Counted from the first letter of the stretch, positions 1 to 14,016 are shown. The stretch: DNA of 64,000 nt from Metellina segmentata (GCA_947359465.1 OX375882.1:49295509-49359508), one strand, 5' to 3'. Numbers and translations: made by a program. Notes: a model not told the origin generated them from the sequence alone.

Positions 1-145
1 AGCTTTGCAGCAACGCTATCACAATTTAACCCATGTGTGCTTTTTATTTCATATTTGCATTCATATTGCCTGCTACTGTCACATTTTTCAAAAATTCAAT
101 CACCTTAGATTCACCAGTTAAGTCTCTTCGGTAGTATTTCCTCTT

Positions 146-434
146 TTCCTCGTAATCAGACTTAAATTAGGTTCTCTCTAGGTTTGAGGTAACCTTTCTG
201 GATTCTTTTTTCCTCTCTTTTTCTCATTTTATCTTTACTTTTCCTCGTGATCAGACTTAAATTAGGTTCTCTCTAGGTTAGAGGTAACCTTTCTGGATTC
301 TTTTTTCCTCTCTTTTTCTCATTTTATCTTTACTTTTCCTCGTGATCAGACTTAAATTAGGTTCTCTCTAGGTTTGAGGTAACCTTTCTGGATTCTTTTT
401 TCCTCTCTTTTCCTCATTTTATCTTTACTTTTCC
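146..434. repeat. 95-bp tandem repeat, about 3 copies
   Basis: Three head-to-tail copies of a pyrimidine-rich unit begin at 146, 241 and 336. Each carries TTCCTCGTRATCAGACTTAA followed by a GGTTTGAGGTAACC-like stretch. Copies differ by a few substitutions (GTAATC versus GTGATC, TTTGAGG versus TTAGAGG), and the last is one base shorter. No coding potential was seen. Confidence 0.9.
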
Positions 435-2117
<1,683 letters not shown>

Positions 2118-3125
2118 TTATCTAGACGATTTCAAAATAACATTTCCACCCGTAGTGATGCTTGTCGAAAAAGGTTTATATCTCCTGGTCACTTGAAAAG
2201 ACTCGTTTCTACAACTATACAAAAATTGGTACAGACGTCCTAGCCAAAATACATAGCAACACCACCAATGCACGCAATTAATTGTCAAAATGATAAACGT
2301 TGATTTAAATCTTAACAAAGCGAAAAAAAACGCAATGTGCATCGTCTTTCTCCAAAGCATATCGCCGAACGCAGGACACGCTGCCGAATTCGATATGAAA
2401 AACACTTATCCAAAGAAAAATGGAAAAAAAATTGTCACAATAGATGAATCATGGGTATATTTAAATAATTGCAGCAAAAAAAGAGCCATTTATTATCATA
2501 AAAGGGGAGAAAAAAATTTAAGTACATGGTTCACAGAATAGAAAGAAAGTTTTTCTAAGGGATTCATGATTGTTGCTGGTTTTTCATATAATGGCAAGTT
2601 AAAAATAAAGAGAGTGGAAAAAAATGCAAGATTAACTCCAAATACTATCAGGAACATATTTTATCGCCAATGTTTCTGAATGACATACCATCGCTTTACC
2701 CACAGTGCCATCAATCTGTGGAACTCCATCAAGACAAAGCTAGCAGTCACACATCAAAATCCAGTGTAAATTTCCTAAAAGAAATGGAACAAAAAACCGG
2801 TATCAAGGCCATACCCTTCGCTGATATCCCTACTAAATCTCCCATGTATCACCTATGGATTTTTGTGCTTTCGGACTTTTAAAATCTGCATTATCCAAAC
2901 GTCGTCCCACAACCCTTACAGGACTCTGAAAAGCTGTTCAGGAGGAATGGGATAGAATACCTCTTCTAACACTTCAAAAGGTATTATTATCCTGGAAATT
3001 ACGGTGTCGAAAGATAGTTCAGAATAAGGGCTATCAAATAGAACATTTAAAACACAAGAATTTTATGTAATTTAGTTTTGTGAATACAATATACATTGTC
3101 TAAAAATGTGTGAACAGCCTCTGTA
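2118..3125 (+). pseudogene. decayed mariner-type transposase, copy 1
   Basis: The sequence encodes pieces of a Tc1/mariner-superfamily transposase. A mariner-like IDESW block with the first catalytic Asp lies near 2440. A second block, LHQDKASSHTSK, near 2730 holds the second Asp. A PTKSP block near 2830 sits where the third catalytic residue is expected. Several stops (for example after the STWFTE segment near 2539) and frame breaks make it non-functional. The 3' end after the stop reads TGTGTGAACAGCCTCTGTA, identical to the end of the second copy at about 5,179, so this is probably the element terminus. The 5' end and its inverted repeat were not identified. Assignment to mariner rather than another Tc1/mariner branch is inference from these motifs. 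Confidence 0.75.
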
Positions 3126-3683
3126 TGACCCCGCTATTTTAGCAGTAAAACTATTGTCTGTAACACTCTAAACGCGTCTTCTCTGATCAAGCCGACATAA
3201 AGCAGACATATTCAAGAATTCCTTAATTGTAGATCATAAATCTCTTTTCATGTGATCAACTGTCCATAACTAACCCTAGAAGTACTCTTACAGCACTCCA
3301 TTTGACATTGCTTCAGTCATAAAGTTAGGGGCATTTGAAATAAACCCTCTTAATCTGACGTTACACTGACATTACGAAATAATCTCAAGCCCCTTGAGAA
3401 CACTCAAGATTTCATCGACATATGATTTTCAGCTGAAAGTGACCTAGGATGGTGGAAGTCCAGAGACCATTGCGACATGAGAGCGAGGACACATTCCTAC
3501 TAACCTCTGCCGAACTCTTCTTGTCCCAAATATCTGTAACTTTGCTGTAAATATCTGCTAAGCTGTAGGATGTTATAGAATAAATGTTGTAGTGGTGAAA
3601 CCCAAAGATATCGCTCTTTTACGCAACCATTTCTTATTGTCATCACTCCATTTCATCCGGTACATACCACATCAGACCGCTTG
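3126..3683. other. unassigned DNA
   Basis: No ORF or repeat recognised between the mariner remnant and the first SINE I copy. Confidence 0.4.
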
Positions 3684-3984
3684 ATGGAGTAGCCGATTAG
3701 CGACCGGAGGATTGCAAGTTCGAAACTCAACGCAACCAAAGACCGTCATGTAGATGGGAGCAGGCGCACATTAAATCTGTCCTGGCCTCAAATATCCCCA
3801 CGTTGGTGCGGTGTGGAAGTTTGTTTAGTGTGGCGCCAGTTCAGTTGTTATCCTCGCCCTATGACAGTAGTTCAAAATTAAGAACTGTCGTCCTCTGATC
3901 TTTCCATTCGGAAATGATCCCGGACAGCCCCAATAGCTTCCTGTGTCGCCTCAGTGCGACGTTATATCTACTACCTACCAACCT
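3684..3984 (+). repeat. SINE I, head type a, near full length
   Basis: The tRNA-like head (TAGCGACCGGAGGATTGCAA, then TTCGAAACTC as a B-box-like core) is followed by the common SINE I body: AAATCTGTC, CTCAAATATCC, GTGTGGAAGTTTG, GTTCAAAATTA, GATCCCGGAC, and a tail close to GCGACGTTA. The same body recurs about 20 times in the window. The copy is diverged and no clear target duplication was found. Confidence 0.85.
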
Positions 3985-4816
3985 AGTGGGTAAACTACAT
4001 AGCGATTCTATCTCTCTCGATACATTCAAAATATAAGATCTGAGATGGCGGATGCGAAGCAGTATTATCTCATACCATAAGAGTGGACACCTAATATTTT
4101 CATCTATTACTCATCTACGGTTCCTACATTCAGAGGATAACTTTGTTTCTGTGGACCAAGGGAAATACAAATCGTATCTCGCGGTCTGAAGGTCCCAGGA
4201 GAAGTCAGGTCGGGAAAAAAACAAGGCTTTTCCTATTGATCCCAATTATCCCGAAAGTCTTTGGAGCATAACGGGAGCTTCTGGCACGTTTCCATCTGGC
4301 TAGGTCCATCCTTTCGGCACTCGAGACCCCCCGTTCCCTGAAAAACATGTCAGACATGGTGTAGTCAGTGTTTGAAATAAATCGAAGCCACCACAGAGTG
4401 AAAGGGGACCAAAGTATATCTGGGATGCGCGACTAAATTTAACGCAGATATGGCGCATAATGGGCGTAACTTGGAGGTTGTGTTTGTATTCGTTTGTAGA
4501 CTGAAGTAGAAATCGATACGATAAAAACTATTTATACATTGATGAGAGTTTTAGACTCTTTGGCAGCCTATAGGTGGAATTTTTTCATTGAAAAACACAA
4601 ACAAACTCTAGAAGACGCAAAATACCACTTCAGTTAAAGAACTATTATTTTCTCTTATAATTATTACCCACGAATTCACATTAAAATTTGAGTTACTATC
4701 AACATGGCTACGCTTTGCGCGTTTATACCATTCATAACTAAAGTATTCGTGTTAGACAATTAAAGTCGCACTTCGCAGAGCAGCCATTTGTAACATATCG
4801 CACCCCCGCAAAAAAA
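3985..4816. other. unassigned DNA
   Basis: No ORF, RNA gene or known repeat was recognised. Confidence 0.4.
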
Positions 4817-5180
4817 GTGAAAAATTTCCTAAAAGAAATGGAACAAAAAACTGGTATCAAGACCATACCCTTCACTGATATCCCTACTAAATCTCCCGAT
4901 GGACCTATGGATTTTTGTGCTTTCGGACTTTTAAAATCTGCATTATCCAAACGTCGTCCCACAACCCTTACAGGACTCTGGAAAGCTGTTCAAGAGGAAT
5001 GGAATAGAATACCTCTTCTAACACTTCAAAAGGAATTATTATCCTGGAAATTACGGTGTCGAAAGAAAGTTCAGAATAAGGGCTATCAAATAGAACATTT
5101 AAAACACAAGAATTTTATGTAATTTAGTTTTGTGAATACAATATACATTGTCTAAAAAATGTGTGAACAGCCTCTGTATA
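4817..5180 (+). pseudogene. mariner-type transposase, 3' fragment (copy 2)
   Basis: A 101-codon open stretch matches the C-terminal part of the transposase at 2,118-3,125 almost base for base, from the block beginning FLKEMEQKTGIK through PTKSPDGPMDFCAFGLL to the stop, and on to the same TGTGAACAGCCTCTGTA end. It keeps the frame better than copy 1 across this part. The break at 4,817 is abrupt: the upstream sequence is unrelated. The copy is therefore 5'-truncated and lacks the HTH domain and the first two catalytic Asp residues. Most likely it is an internally deleted or recombined copy. Confidence 0.8.
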
Positions 5181-6602
5181 ATTGAAGTTACCACTGTAAA
5201 TACTCACCTAAAATTTAAAAGAAGCTTATACAATATAAGGTTTATAGTATCCTTTAAGTTGATGTTTCTCAAATTCTGCAATTTTGAGTTGCGTCACTTC
5301 TCTTACCGGGGTGCGATATGTAGAAGAGGGATTTTCAGTGTAAACAAACAAAATAGAATCTTCAAATATTTTACTTCTGTCCCAATGTTATTACATGAGA
5401 TATTTCGGGGTTACTTTTAAATGTTGTTGAACGTAGCGTTTGTCATTTGATCTAATTATTGTTCACGGTCCGCTGTTGTTTGTACGTAAGGACTCGAAGT
5501 GTCTTATAAACTTCTAGAGTGGATTTAATTTCGAATGGTGCATGTAGAAATTCAAAACTACTAATAAATACAAGGCATTTATTAAAACCGCATATTTACT
5601 CGACGCCGACCGCTGAACTCCATTCTGAAATCTAATTTTACCGTTCTTTCAAATTAAAATTCCAATTCCAATTTTGTAATAAGGAATCTAGGTAAACGAA
5701 AAATGCACGCGGAAAAGTTGCACGCTCAATAAATATTAAAAGTATGCAGTTTAAATTGAAGCATCAATCGCGAGCTCGAACTCGTACTTTCTAACACTGA
5801 GCAAACAGCAAAATATATTAATTCGAAATTTATTATTTGTGTTGTTAAAGTGCTGAAATTGTGTTCGAAAGACAAGACAAGTGACAGAACGATTAAAACC
5901 GTACAAACGCGTATCGCGGCAGGAACACTCCCACCATCTGTATCTTCAAACATGGCATTTGATAGGCACTAACGTCTTCTATAAATTCAAATGCATAACA
6001 TTTGCATAAGGGGTCGTCTTCATATTAAATTGAGCTCCCACCTTCATAATTTCCAATGGAAATTCCCTATTTTGACACACAATTTCAAATCTATATCAAA
6101 ATTAAACTTCAGATACCAAATTTCTTGTCACTAGGTCTTACCGTTTCGAAGATATGAAGATCCATGAAGATTGGAGCTCCTGATGAAAAATCAATTTCTT
6201 AGACTTTTACGGATGTCTTTCAAATGATATTTCTATAGCGCTGATATTTTGCACCATCTTACTGTTAAACAACCCAAATAAAAATAAACCTAGTATTTAA
6301 TTAACAGTATGTAGTATGCTATAATTATTAAGTTAATGTTTGAAATTATTGGGAATTGGAATGTGAGGATATTTTGACGGGAATCGATTCAGAAGGACAT
6401 CTAGTATGGCCCTGAAAATTTCCAGCTCATTCCGATAGTTCGTTTTTGAGCTACATTAAATTTCCTCATAATTGCGATTTTAGGGGGCATCCATAAGTCT
6501 CAAAAATGACTGACAAACCTCGGATATTAATTCTCGGATCATTTGGACATACCTAAAAAATATAAAAATGTAATTTTCAAATCGTTTGCACTCGCATAAT
6601 AA
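5181..6602. other. unassigned DNA
   Basis: Several short ORFs (for example 75 codons on the minus strand at 5,726-5,953) show no recognisable motif. No repeats were identified. Confidence 0.4.
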
Positions 6603-7054
6603 GGCCCGGTGCACAAATCCGATTTTTCAACGTGCGGCGCCGCTGCGGCACCGATGCTTAATTATGCACACATAACCGTGAAATGACGCAATTACTCATT
6701 TCGCGCCATTTGCGATGAATATTATATCAAAGAAAACGTGTTTATTTCGCTTACTTGGTGTAATAAAATTATATTTTGAAACAAAATCGACGTTCCTGGA
6801 TACAACCATTTATTAATTATTGTTTATATTCCATTTATTTATGAAAACAAGGTACCTCAGACCGGAGAAGCGTATACGGCGAGCTGCGGCGCCTTGTAGA
6901 ACTGCGGTACAAATTACACGCAAGTTGGACGTGCGTCGCCGCAGCAGCGCCAGAGGCATGTGTGCACTACTCCATTGGATGTAATGTATCTGAGACCGCA
7001 CTTGCGTTGCTGCAGCAGCGCCGAACGTTGAAAAACCGAATGTGTGCACCGTGC
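6603..7054 (+). mobile_element. PIF/Harbinger-like MITE, full length (452 bp)
   Basis: The left end reads GGCCCGGTGCACAAATCC and the right end is its imperfect inverse, GGATGTGTGCACCGGGCC-like. Both lead into a TTTTTCAACG block and a CpG-rich GCGGCGCCGC core. Flanks are TAA on the left and TTA on the right. Two further copies (15,012-15,344 and 16,006-16,444) also abut TTA, which fits the 3-bp TWA target of PIF/Harbinger elements. The element carries no transposase and is much more CpG-rich at its ends than its surroundings. Superfamily assignment is inference. Confidence 0.7.
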
Positions 7055-8038
7055 TTAAATATAATAATTCTCGGATCTCTGAAAAATACGTCTGAAATAG
7101 TGTTCAAATTAAGAATTCGGGTAGCGATAACTACAAATAATCTCGATCTATGAATAGCGATTTTCTACGTGGAGATGATTCCTGAAGTTGCCACCAACTT
7201 TAGGATTGAATATCTTGGGATATAAAGATGGTAAAGTCATGAAATATCACATTTAAACAAATTTAACTATGCAGAATGAATCTGTTTATGGCAACAAAAC
7301 ATGTTTCCGTTAGAAACTTTTTTGTTTGTGCAAAATTTGATATGAAGACGTCTCCATATGCAGTTATTTTGCTCGATATTCTCTATTGAATGATACCTTT
7401 GAATTTGCTCTAGAATGAATGATATGATTGCAATAAAGGAGGTCGGGTTTTTTCGCGATTGTATTGTACATATATGGGTACAAATATTCCGTCGAAACTC
7501 TGTATTTATACTGGACATATATCTCATGTGAAACCACACAGAAAAGGGTAATTTTCGATCTGACCCCCTCCGATTTTTTTGACGGCTAATTTGTTTCACA
7601 GTCATATATAAGAAGTTATGGAAGTTTGTAGCTTCCAACTTGCAATACTTTAGCATGTATAACAATTTTAAGCTCGAAAAATTGGACAATTTTTCATGAT
7701 GTTACACTTACTAAGTCTCCTGTACCTATGGACCTAAAGGTTCAATCTAGTGAATGAAAGCTTATTTTGTAAGAAAATGTACAACCTTTTTAACTTTCAG
7801 AAAGCTGTAAAAAAAAAGAACCACTGCTCAGAGTGACCTGAAATTTGAACTGAATATACTCGAAGGAGGAAATGGTATGGCATAAGAAACAAAATAGTTC
7901 CTTATTTTAGCAATAGATGGCGTTTTAAGTGTCATAATATGCAAAATAAAAGACGTGTCATGCCCACAACACATTGCATTTGTTATAAAAACATGGGGTA
8001 CGTGGCTTTTTTCTCATATTGCATCTGAGAAGCTCGTC
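7055..8038. other. unassigned DNA, partly 5' flank of a transposon
   Basis: A 140-codon minus-strand ORF (7,267-7,689) has no recognisable domain and low-complexity composition. The last 180 bp probably belong to the untranslated 5' part of the DUF4817-type element that follows, but no terminus was located. Confidence 0.4.
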
Positions 8039-9140
8039 ATGACTCTCTCAGTGAAGGATCGCGCTCTGCTTGTGTAGCTCTTTTACAAGAACGGTGACTG
8101 TGCGCCAGTAGTTCTGAAGTTCCAGACAGTGAAGGGTATGATAAAAGGCTGTGGTCCTATGTCTGCTAAGGGTATGGATAAAATTATTAAGAAATTTGAA
8201 AAGACAGGTTCTTTTGAAGTGAAATCTGGCAAAAACCAATTGCTTCGACGTCAGTAGAAGATATGGCCACAACATTACAGGAAGAGACGAGCAGTGGTGT
8301 GCAAACGTGCAGTGCACGGGGAATCGCCCGATCTTTGAACATGCCTCTGAACACGGTTCATAAAATTGTACGAAACATCCTGCAATGCTATCCATACAAA
8401 ATTACTCGTGTTCAGAAGTTGCCTCCTGCTGACCTGCCAGGAAGACAAACTTTTGCTCTAGAATTTCTTGCTTACATGGAAGTGGATAATAAATGGCCAT
8501 GGAACATTTTGTGGACAGACGAAGCCCATTTCCATCTCCAAGGACATGTCAACACTCAGAATTGCAGAATATGGGCAACAGAAAATCCGTTTGCACATGA
8601 ACCAGTATCTCTTTACTGTGCAAAGGTAACTGTGTGGTGAGGGTTGACGCCATCGTTTATCGTAGGACCATTTTTTTCCCGAGGAGATGGGTCGTGCGGT
8701 TCCTGTTACCTATACCGCCAATGGTAAACGCTATGAGAGTCTTTTGCGCAACCACATCATTCTAACACTTCAACATCGTGCATGTGTGGGTAGCATTATT
8801 TTTATGCAAGATGGCGCTCCTCCGCACATTGCAAGGCCAGCGAAGCAGCTGTTCAAGAGGCATTTCGAAAATGGTAAAATTATCAGCCGTCATTTTCCAA
8901 CAGCTTGGCCGTAAAGATCACCTGATCTTAATCCTTGTGACTTCTGACTGTAGGGTTGTCTGAAAAATGTTGTGTTCAGTGGTCCGTTTTCAAAACTTAG
9001 ATGAATTGAAGGAACGCATTGCGCAACACATTCACAACGTGACCTCTGAGACACTCCGATTTGTTTGATGCTGTTTCTCGGTTTCAACTTGTGGCAGAAA
9101 ACAGTTAACAGCCTATTAAACATGTCTTGCGCAAGTCTGG
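8039..9140 (+). pseudogene. DUF4817/DDE-type transposase pseudogene
   Basis: An ATG at 8,039 opens the typical N-terminal HTH of this arthropod transposon family: a LFYKNGDCA segment near 8,075 and an MSAKGMDKIIKKFEKTGSF segment near 8,165. The frame shifts to 8,263-8,640, which has CSARGIARS, YPYKIT and WTDEAHFHL with the first catalytic Asp. It shifts again to 8,687-8,914, with RYESLLRNH and FMQDGAPPHIA (second Asp). A run with stops follows, in which RSPDLNPCDF keeps the third acidic residue, then a C-terminal LDELKERIAQHI segment near 9,010. At least two frameshifts and about five stops kill it. Family recognition is from memory of these motifs; no search was run. Confidence 0.85.
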
Positions 9141-9158
9141 AGATAATTAACAACCGAA

Positions 9159-9315
9159 ATTCATTGTTGCTTTATATTCAGTTTTTGCCCTCAGGACAGT
9201 TAAAAACCGATTTAATTGTTGCATTTTATGCGGTTTTTGGCCTCAGGGCAATTAAAAACCAATTTAATTGTTGCTTTTTATGCGGTTTTTGGCCTCAGGA
9301 CAATTAAAAGCCGAT
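9159..9315. repeat. 52-bp minisatellite, 3 copies
   Basis: Three consecutive units start at about 9,159, 9,211 and 9,263. Each contains TTGTTGC, a GGTTTTTGGCCTCAGG core and AATTAAAAACC. It lies just past the transposase remnant and may be the element's 3' subterminal repeat. Confidence 0.85.
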
Positions 9316-10584
9316 TTTCACTTGTCGCGGTGGATGGGGGTTTCCACTAACAATGCCACAACTGTTGAATTACTTGGATGTCAGTTTGTCAGTAAAAAAA
9401 CCGATACAGTCATGCATATTGAACAGTACACATGGTTTAACGTGCAACACACGCCAAACACGTCGTATCGCGATACAAATGTCACTTGTAAGTCGAACCC
9501 ATTTACGATATGACGCTTAAAACGCTTTATTAAATCTATACAGATAAGACGTGTAGGAAAGATATCCTAATGGGATGAATATGTACAGGTTTGACAAACC
9601 TCCATTTCAGCCTTTAATCCAGGATCCACCGCACTGTATGCGCCAGCTAAAGCGACTAGGACACAATCCAGAATCCATCAGACTGCCTGTTACTAATAAC
9701 ATTATTTAGCTGTTATTTTGTTTCAGAATTGATTGTTATTTTGTGGTTAAGGTAGAATTATTTTGAGAATCTACAGGCAACCTCGAATAGGTTCGTGTCA
9801 CCCGAGTATGTCCATTTGTTAAAGGGTGGTAAGTGTGCAGGGATAAGGTCTGCTGTAAGCAATGTCATTTACGGTCACTGATTTAGGTAACTGGGTCACG
9901 GGAGCTCGGTTGGAAGTGTAAAGGATTAGCAACCGGAGGGTTGCATGTAAGAATACAACCAAAGACCATTGTGTCTAACAAACTGTAGGAGTCGTAGTAA
10001 TCTGCGTAAACTGTAGCAAACTGTAGTAATCTGCGAATTATAGACGAGAGAGGGTAAAGGAAAGAGAATTTGGCTTGTTGAGGTTGAGAGTTCATATCTC
10101 TGGAACGCCCCTGAGTACGCAACTTTATACTGAATCATACATATACGGCAGTACTAGAGAAAATCTATTTGATCAGTCAGGTAATATTCCTGATGAGCGG
10201 ATGTCTACGTAAAGTGTATCCCCATTACTTCTATCGTGATCGAAGGGCGTAAGGTGTTTTCTAGTCTATTTTAATTGCAACCCCACCCTGAAGTTTGTTG
10301 ATTAAGATTGATTATAATTGCGAACTCAGTGACTTCATTACTTCAAACGCCATCCTTTAATGAGAAGAACCGTTTCTGAGTGCCGGAAAATAATTTCAAC
10401 TCAAAGTTCATTCTACATTTTGGGTCCTTTCTTTTCTGGTAGTTATAATGTGAGAAAATGTAAAGTAGCCTCTCAAACAAGGTATTTCCATGCTTCATTC
10501 TTTTGTTTCTACGGAATCTCAAATTAAATAATGGATTTCAAAAACAACTGAAAAAGAAGTAATTTTTTAAGAGTGAAAGACATC
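9316..10584. other. unassigned DNA around a SINE fragment
   Basis: Apart from the short SINE I head at 9,898-9,985, no gene or repeat was recognised. A short duplicated AACTGTAG..AATCTGCG motif occurs near 9,980-10,040. Confidence 0.4.
9898..9985 (+). repeat. SINE I head fragment (type a)
   Basis: Only the tRNA-like head is present: GGATTAGCAACCGGAGGGTT, then CAACCAAAGACCATTGTG. The body is missing after about 9,985. Confidence 0.7.
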
Positions 10585-10588
10585 TTAA

Positions 10589-11095
10589 CCCTTCTTTGCA
10601 TAATGGTGGAAATTTCCATCATAACATTGAATGCCCAATAATTATATAAAAGAACAAGTTCACTTTAAGTTGATCGTGTCTGGATACCTTTTTAATGTCC
10701 ATTGCATAAAAAAAAACATAGCTGTCAAAAATAAGAAGTGTCACTATCAGTAAAACGAGCTTGAAGTTGTCATTCCGCTGTTTGTTGTAGTTGCAATAAA
10801 CGTATGATTTCGTTTTTTATTTTGTTTTATTATATTTGAGTTTCTATTGCTAAAAAAGTGAAAATGAGTGGAAGAAAGGTTTGTAACATGTGTTTCTGTT
10901 ATTTTTAGAGCAATTTATGAAAACGTTTGCGTTTAATTTAAAAAATACCACATGATACCATCATATTGTTTTTTGCTAAATTTATACTATAAATATATAC
11001 TAAGATTTTTTTAACCATTTTTCCTTTAATTTTGAACATGAATTATATCACCTTGATTTTTTTCACCAATAAAGAAAAAATCATGCAAAGAAGGG
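10589..11095. mobile_element. piggyBac-type MITE (507 bp) flanked by TTAA
   Basis: The left flank and end read TTAA then CCCTTCTTTGCATAATG. The right end is ATGCAAAGAAGGG then TTAA (TTAA at 10,585-10,588 and 11,096-11,099). A CCCTT terminus inside a duplicated TTAA is diagnostic of the piggyBac superfamily. The interior is AT-rich and encodes no transposase, so the element is non-autonomous. Confidence 0.85.
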
Positions 11096-11099
11096 TTAA

Positions 11100-11744
11100 G
11101 TCTTTTCATCTATGATAGTATGATCTGGTATCGATCTTTTCTGTCTACACTAAAGAAAATACTGAGAGTACATAAATGATAATTCTTCGTGAAGAAATGG
11201 GTGCTTCATTAAATTTTACCATTGGCCAGAAGTAACCTGCGTTTGCAATTTAATTATAATTTGAAATAATATTTCATAATTAACGAATTCTGGAGCTTCA
11301 TTCCCTGCTTTACATAAAATTATGAGCTTGGATATGCTTTATCTATTTAGAAATACTCTACGGAACTCAAAATTTTAATTTGATTGTGACTACAATCAAA
11401 ATGCTTCTAAACACGATTATCATATTAAATAGATTAGCTACTATCCATGGGGAGAAGGGTTGTCGGTAACATTCTACTGGGGTTCAAGATTAAAAAGGAT
11501 TCGGAAATGAGTTAATTTTGAACTGCAAAGTGAAGTGGTATCTATTTTCGTTGTAAAATCTTAATTGATTCTTAAAAAATTAAAAACCTCATAGTATTTT
11601 TAATACAACCAAATTTCTTAGAGAGTGTGAAAAGGAAAATAATAATACATTTAAGTGCATATTAAACATGGGGGATCTCATCTAGTTTCGAGGTACGTCG
11701 TCTAACTTGGTACTGAGACCTGGAGGGAAAATGGTAGGATGCTG
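11100..11744. other. unassigned AT-rich DNA
   Basis: No ORF or repeat recognised. Confidence 0.4.
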
Positions 11745-12710
11745 CTGTTAGTAAACATAGAATATCTGAAAGTAGAATTCTCTAGTGATAGTAGAATTGT
11801 ATTTAAAAACAGAATTCTGAATAAAAAAATTTCAAAAGAAATAATTTCAGAATTTTTTTTAGAAAACAGAATATTTGAAAGTAGAATTCTAAGTGAAGTA
11901 AAATATTTGAAAGTAGGATTCTTAGTGAAGTAGAAAAGTATAATACTTAGTAAAGTAGAATTCTAACTAATGAAATAAGTTATTTAAAAGTAGAATTCTC
12001 ACTAATGAAATATGTTATTTCAAAGTCGAATTCTTTAGTGAAGTAGAATATTTGAAGGTATAATTCTTTTGTGAATTATAAAATTTGATGTAAAATTTTT
12101 TAGTGAAGTAGAATATTTTAAAGTAGAATTCTTTAGTGAAGTAGAATATTTCAAAGTAGAATTCTTTAGTGAAGTATAATAGGGAAAAAAAACTAGAATT
12201 CTTTAATGAAGTAGAGTACTTTAAAATCGAATATTTTTTTATGAAATGATATTTGAAAGTAGAATTCTTTAATGAAGCAGAATACTTTTTAAGATCGAAT
12301 ATTTTCTTATGAAATGATATTTGAAAGTAGAATTCTTTAGTAACTTAGCATGTTTGTAAATAGAAATTTCTAGTAAAATATGATATTTGAAAGTAGAATT
12401 CTCAAGAAAAAGTAGTGTGTCTGGAAGTAGAATTCTCCAGTGAAAATATGTATAGTATATTAAAGTAGAATTCTATTGAAAAGTGGTTGAAAGCAAAATT
12501 ATCCAGAAAAACTGTTTGAAAGTACACACACACACACACACTATCTATAACGTAAAATTCTCTAGAAAAAATAGAATATTTGAAAGTAGAATTATAAAAG
12601 GAAAGTAAAATATCTGAAAATAGAATTATAAAAGGAAAGTAGAATAGCTGAAAGTAGAATTCTTTAGAGAAAATAGGATATCTAAAAGTAGTATTCTCTA
12701 ATATGTTCTA
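11745..12710. repeat. degenerate 30-35-bp minisatellite rich in GAATTC
   Basis: About 30 diverged units of the form GAATATTTGAAAGTAGAATTC followed by TTTAGTGAAGTA. Unit length varies and many copies keep the EcoRI site GAATTC. The most regular part is 12,030-12,180. A (CA)n run interrupts it at about 12,525. Open frames through it are low complexity and not judged coding. Confidence 0.9.
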
Positions 12711-12837
12711 CTAGATTTCGCAAGTTATAATCTCGCTTTCAATGTTAAAATTATTTTAAAATGTGATTATTTTGTTGCCACTGAAGGCTTGAATGTTGAA
12801 TTAGGTTTTAGAAGACTTGAAAGTAGTTGGTTTCTAA

Positions 12838-13052
12838 TGGTTGCTAATCCAATGCTCTTCCATTGGCGTGGAGTGGAAGTTTGGAGAGTGGGGTGCCTGC
12901 TCATTTGTGACATCGCCATCTGACTGTGGTTCAAAATTAAGTGGAATTGTCCTCGAACCGTCACCAATAGCCCGTTGTGTTGCTCCAGTGTGACGTTAAT
13001 TAAAAATAACAATACCGTTGTTCTTTCAACTGGGCTACCGCGGCCCCGAATG
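12838..13052 (+). repeat. SINE I, rearranged copy
   Basis: A reversed head scrap (12,838-12,862) is joined to the plus-strand body (TGGAGAGTGGGGTGCC, GGTTCAAAATTA, AATAGCCCGTTGTGTTGCTC, GTGACGTTAATTA) and followed by a reversed head end (CAACTGGGCTACCGCGG at about 13,027-13,044). The same body-plus-inverted-head layout recurs at 57,456-57,832. Confidence 0.8.
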
Positions 13053-13546
13053 CCCCTGGATTGGGAACTATTGTTCAAAAGTTCTAACGCAGAACACATC
13101 CTATCAAGGATATGATTTTTATTTTGCACCCCACACGTGTCGAAGAAAATGAGCAAGTGCTTGATCGTCCCACGTTCGATTCATTATATTGAAGAAGAAA
13201 TAAACATACTTCGTTGGGCTTTTTGTTCCGTTCCTTTCATAACACAGAAAGAAGGAGATACGCTCATCCTTAAGATCGATTGTGAATGGAGAAAGAACAA
13301 TTATTTAGCGAAGATAAAATACTTCTGGTATCGGGTAAATATTCCCAGCATAGGTAACAAGGAACAACGGCTGACAAATGCCATTTTTTCTATGAGAATG
13401 CCTTTTTTGTGAAAGTGAACGGATGATAGTTCATATTAATGACACAGGCTTGCAGTAGAGGAACCCTAAATGTGACTTTTTTGGGGTTTCTGTACTACAA
13501 GAGGGCTCGGGTGTTACAGTTGGAAGAGAAACGGACTAGTAGACGG
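13053..13546. other. unassigned DNA with a 91-codon ORF
   Basis: An ORF at 13,137-13,412 (+) begins MSKKMSKCL and has ordinary amino-acid composition but no motif I recognise. It lacks any sign of splice context or a neighbouring gene and may be chance. Confidence 0.25.
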
Positions 13547-14009
13547 TAGGGATGCGACATCGATATCGATGTTTTCAAAACATCGATGTATTGGAGTCGA
13601 TGTTTTTGTAACATCGATGTTTTTTCTTGTCGATGTTTTTACGTTGTCGATGTTTTATTTTTAAATGAAAAAGTACCGTTATAAAAATTTAAAAAATAAC
13701 CAAGTAGCATAATTTTCATAAGCAGCAAATTGAACATACTTTTAGACCAAAGTGGCCAAGGGTGAAGGGTCTGATAAGTAGGGATGCGACGTTGATGTCG
13801 ATGTTTTCAAAACATTGATGTTTCATAAAAAACATCGATGTATTGGAGCCGATGTCGCATCACTAGTTGCTAAACCAGTTTTAAGAAATGGGGGAAAAAG
13901 TTTAAATACACTGAATTTTAAAAACATCGATCGTTTGGGGGCGATGTATTATCTACATCAATGTTTTAATTTTGAACATCGATGTTTTGCTGTCGATGTC
14001 GCATCACTA
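13547..14009 (-). mobile_element. CATCGATG-rich hAT-like MITE, copy 1
   Basis: The ends are TAGGGATGCGACATCGAT and (inverted) ATCGATGTCGCATCACTA, with many internal CATCGATG palindromes. The 8-bp flanks are GTAGACGG (13,539-13,546) and GTAAAAGG (14,010-14,017), 6 of 8 matching. The segment with ACTTTTAGACCAAAGT matches the reverse complement of 32,590-32,870 in the second copy, so this is the same family in the opposite orientation. An internal second TAGGGATGCGAC terminus at about 13,776 suggests a tandem or nested duplication. It encodes no transposase. Confidence 0.75.
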
Positions 14010-14016
14010 GTAAAAG

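Noticed and set aside
2118..2405. Minus-strand 95-codon ORF
   Set aside because: It is the antisense shadow of the mariner transposase remnant read on the plus strand.
6813..7049. ORFs of 60-80 codons with His-Thr-Phe-Gly starts in the MITE copies at 6.8, 15.0 and 16.2 kb
   Set aside because: They are read through the CpG-rich inverted ends of a non-coding MITE and recur only because the element does.
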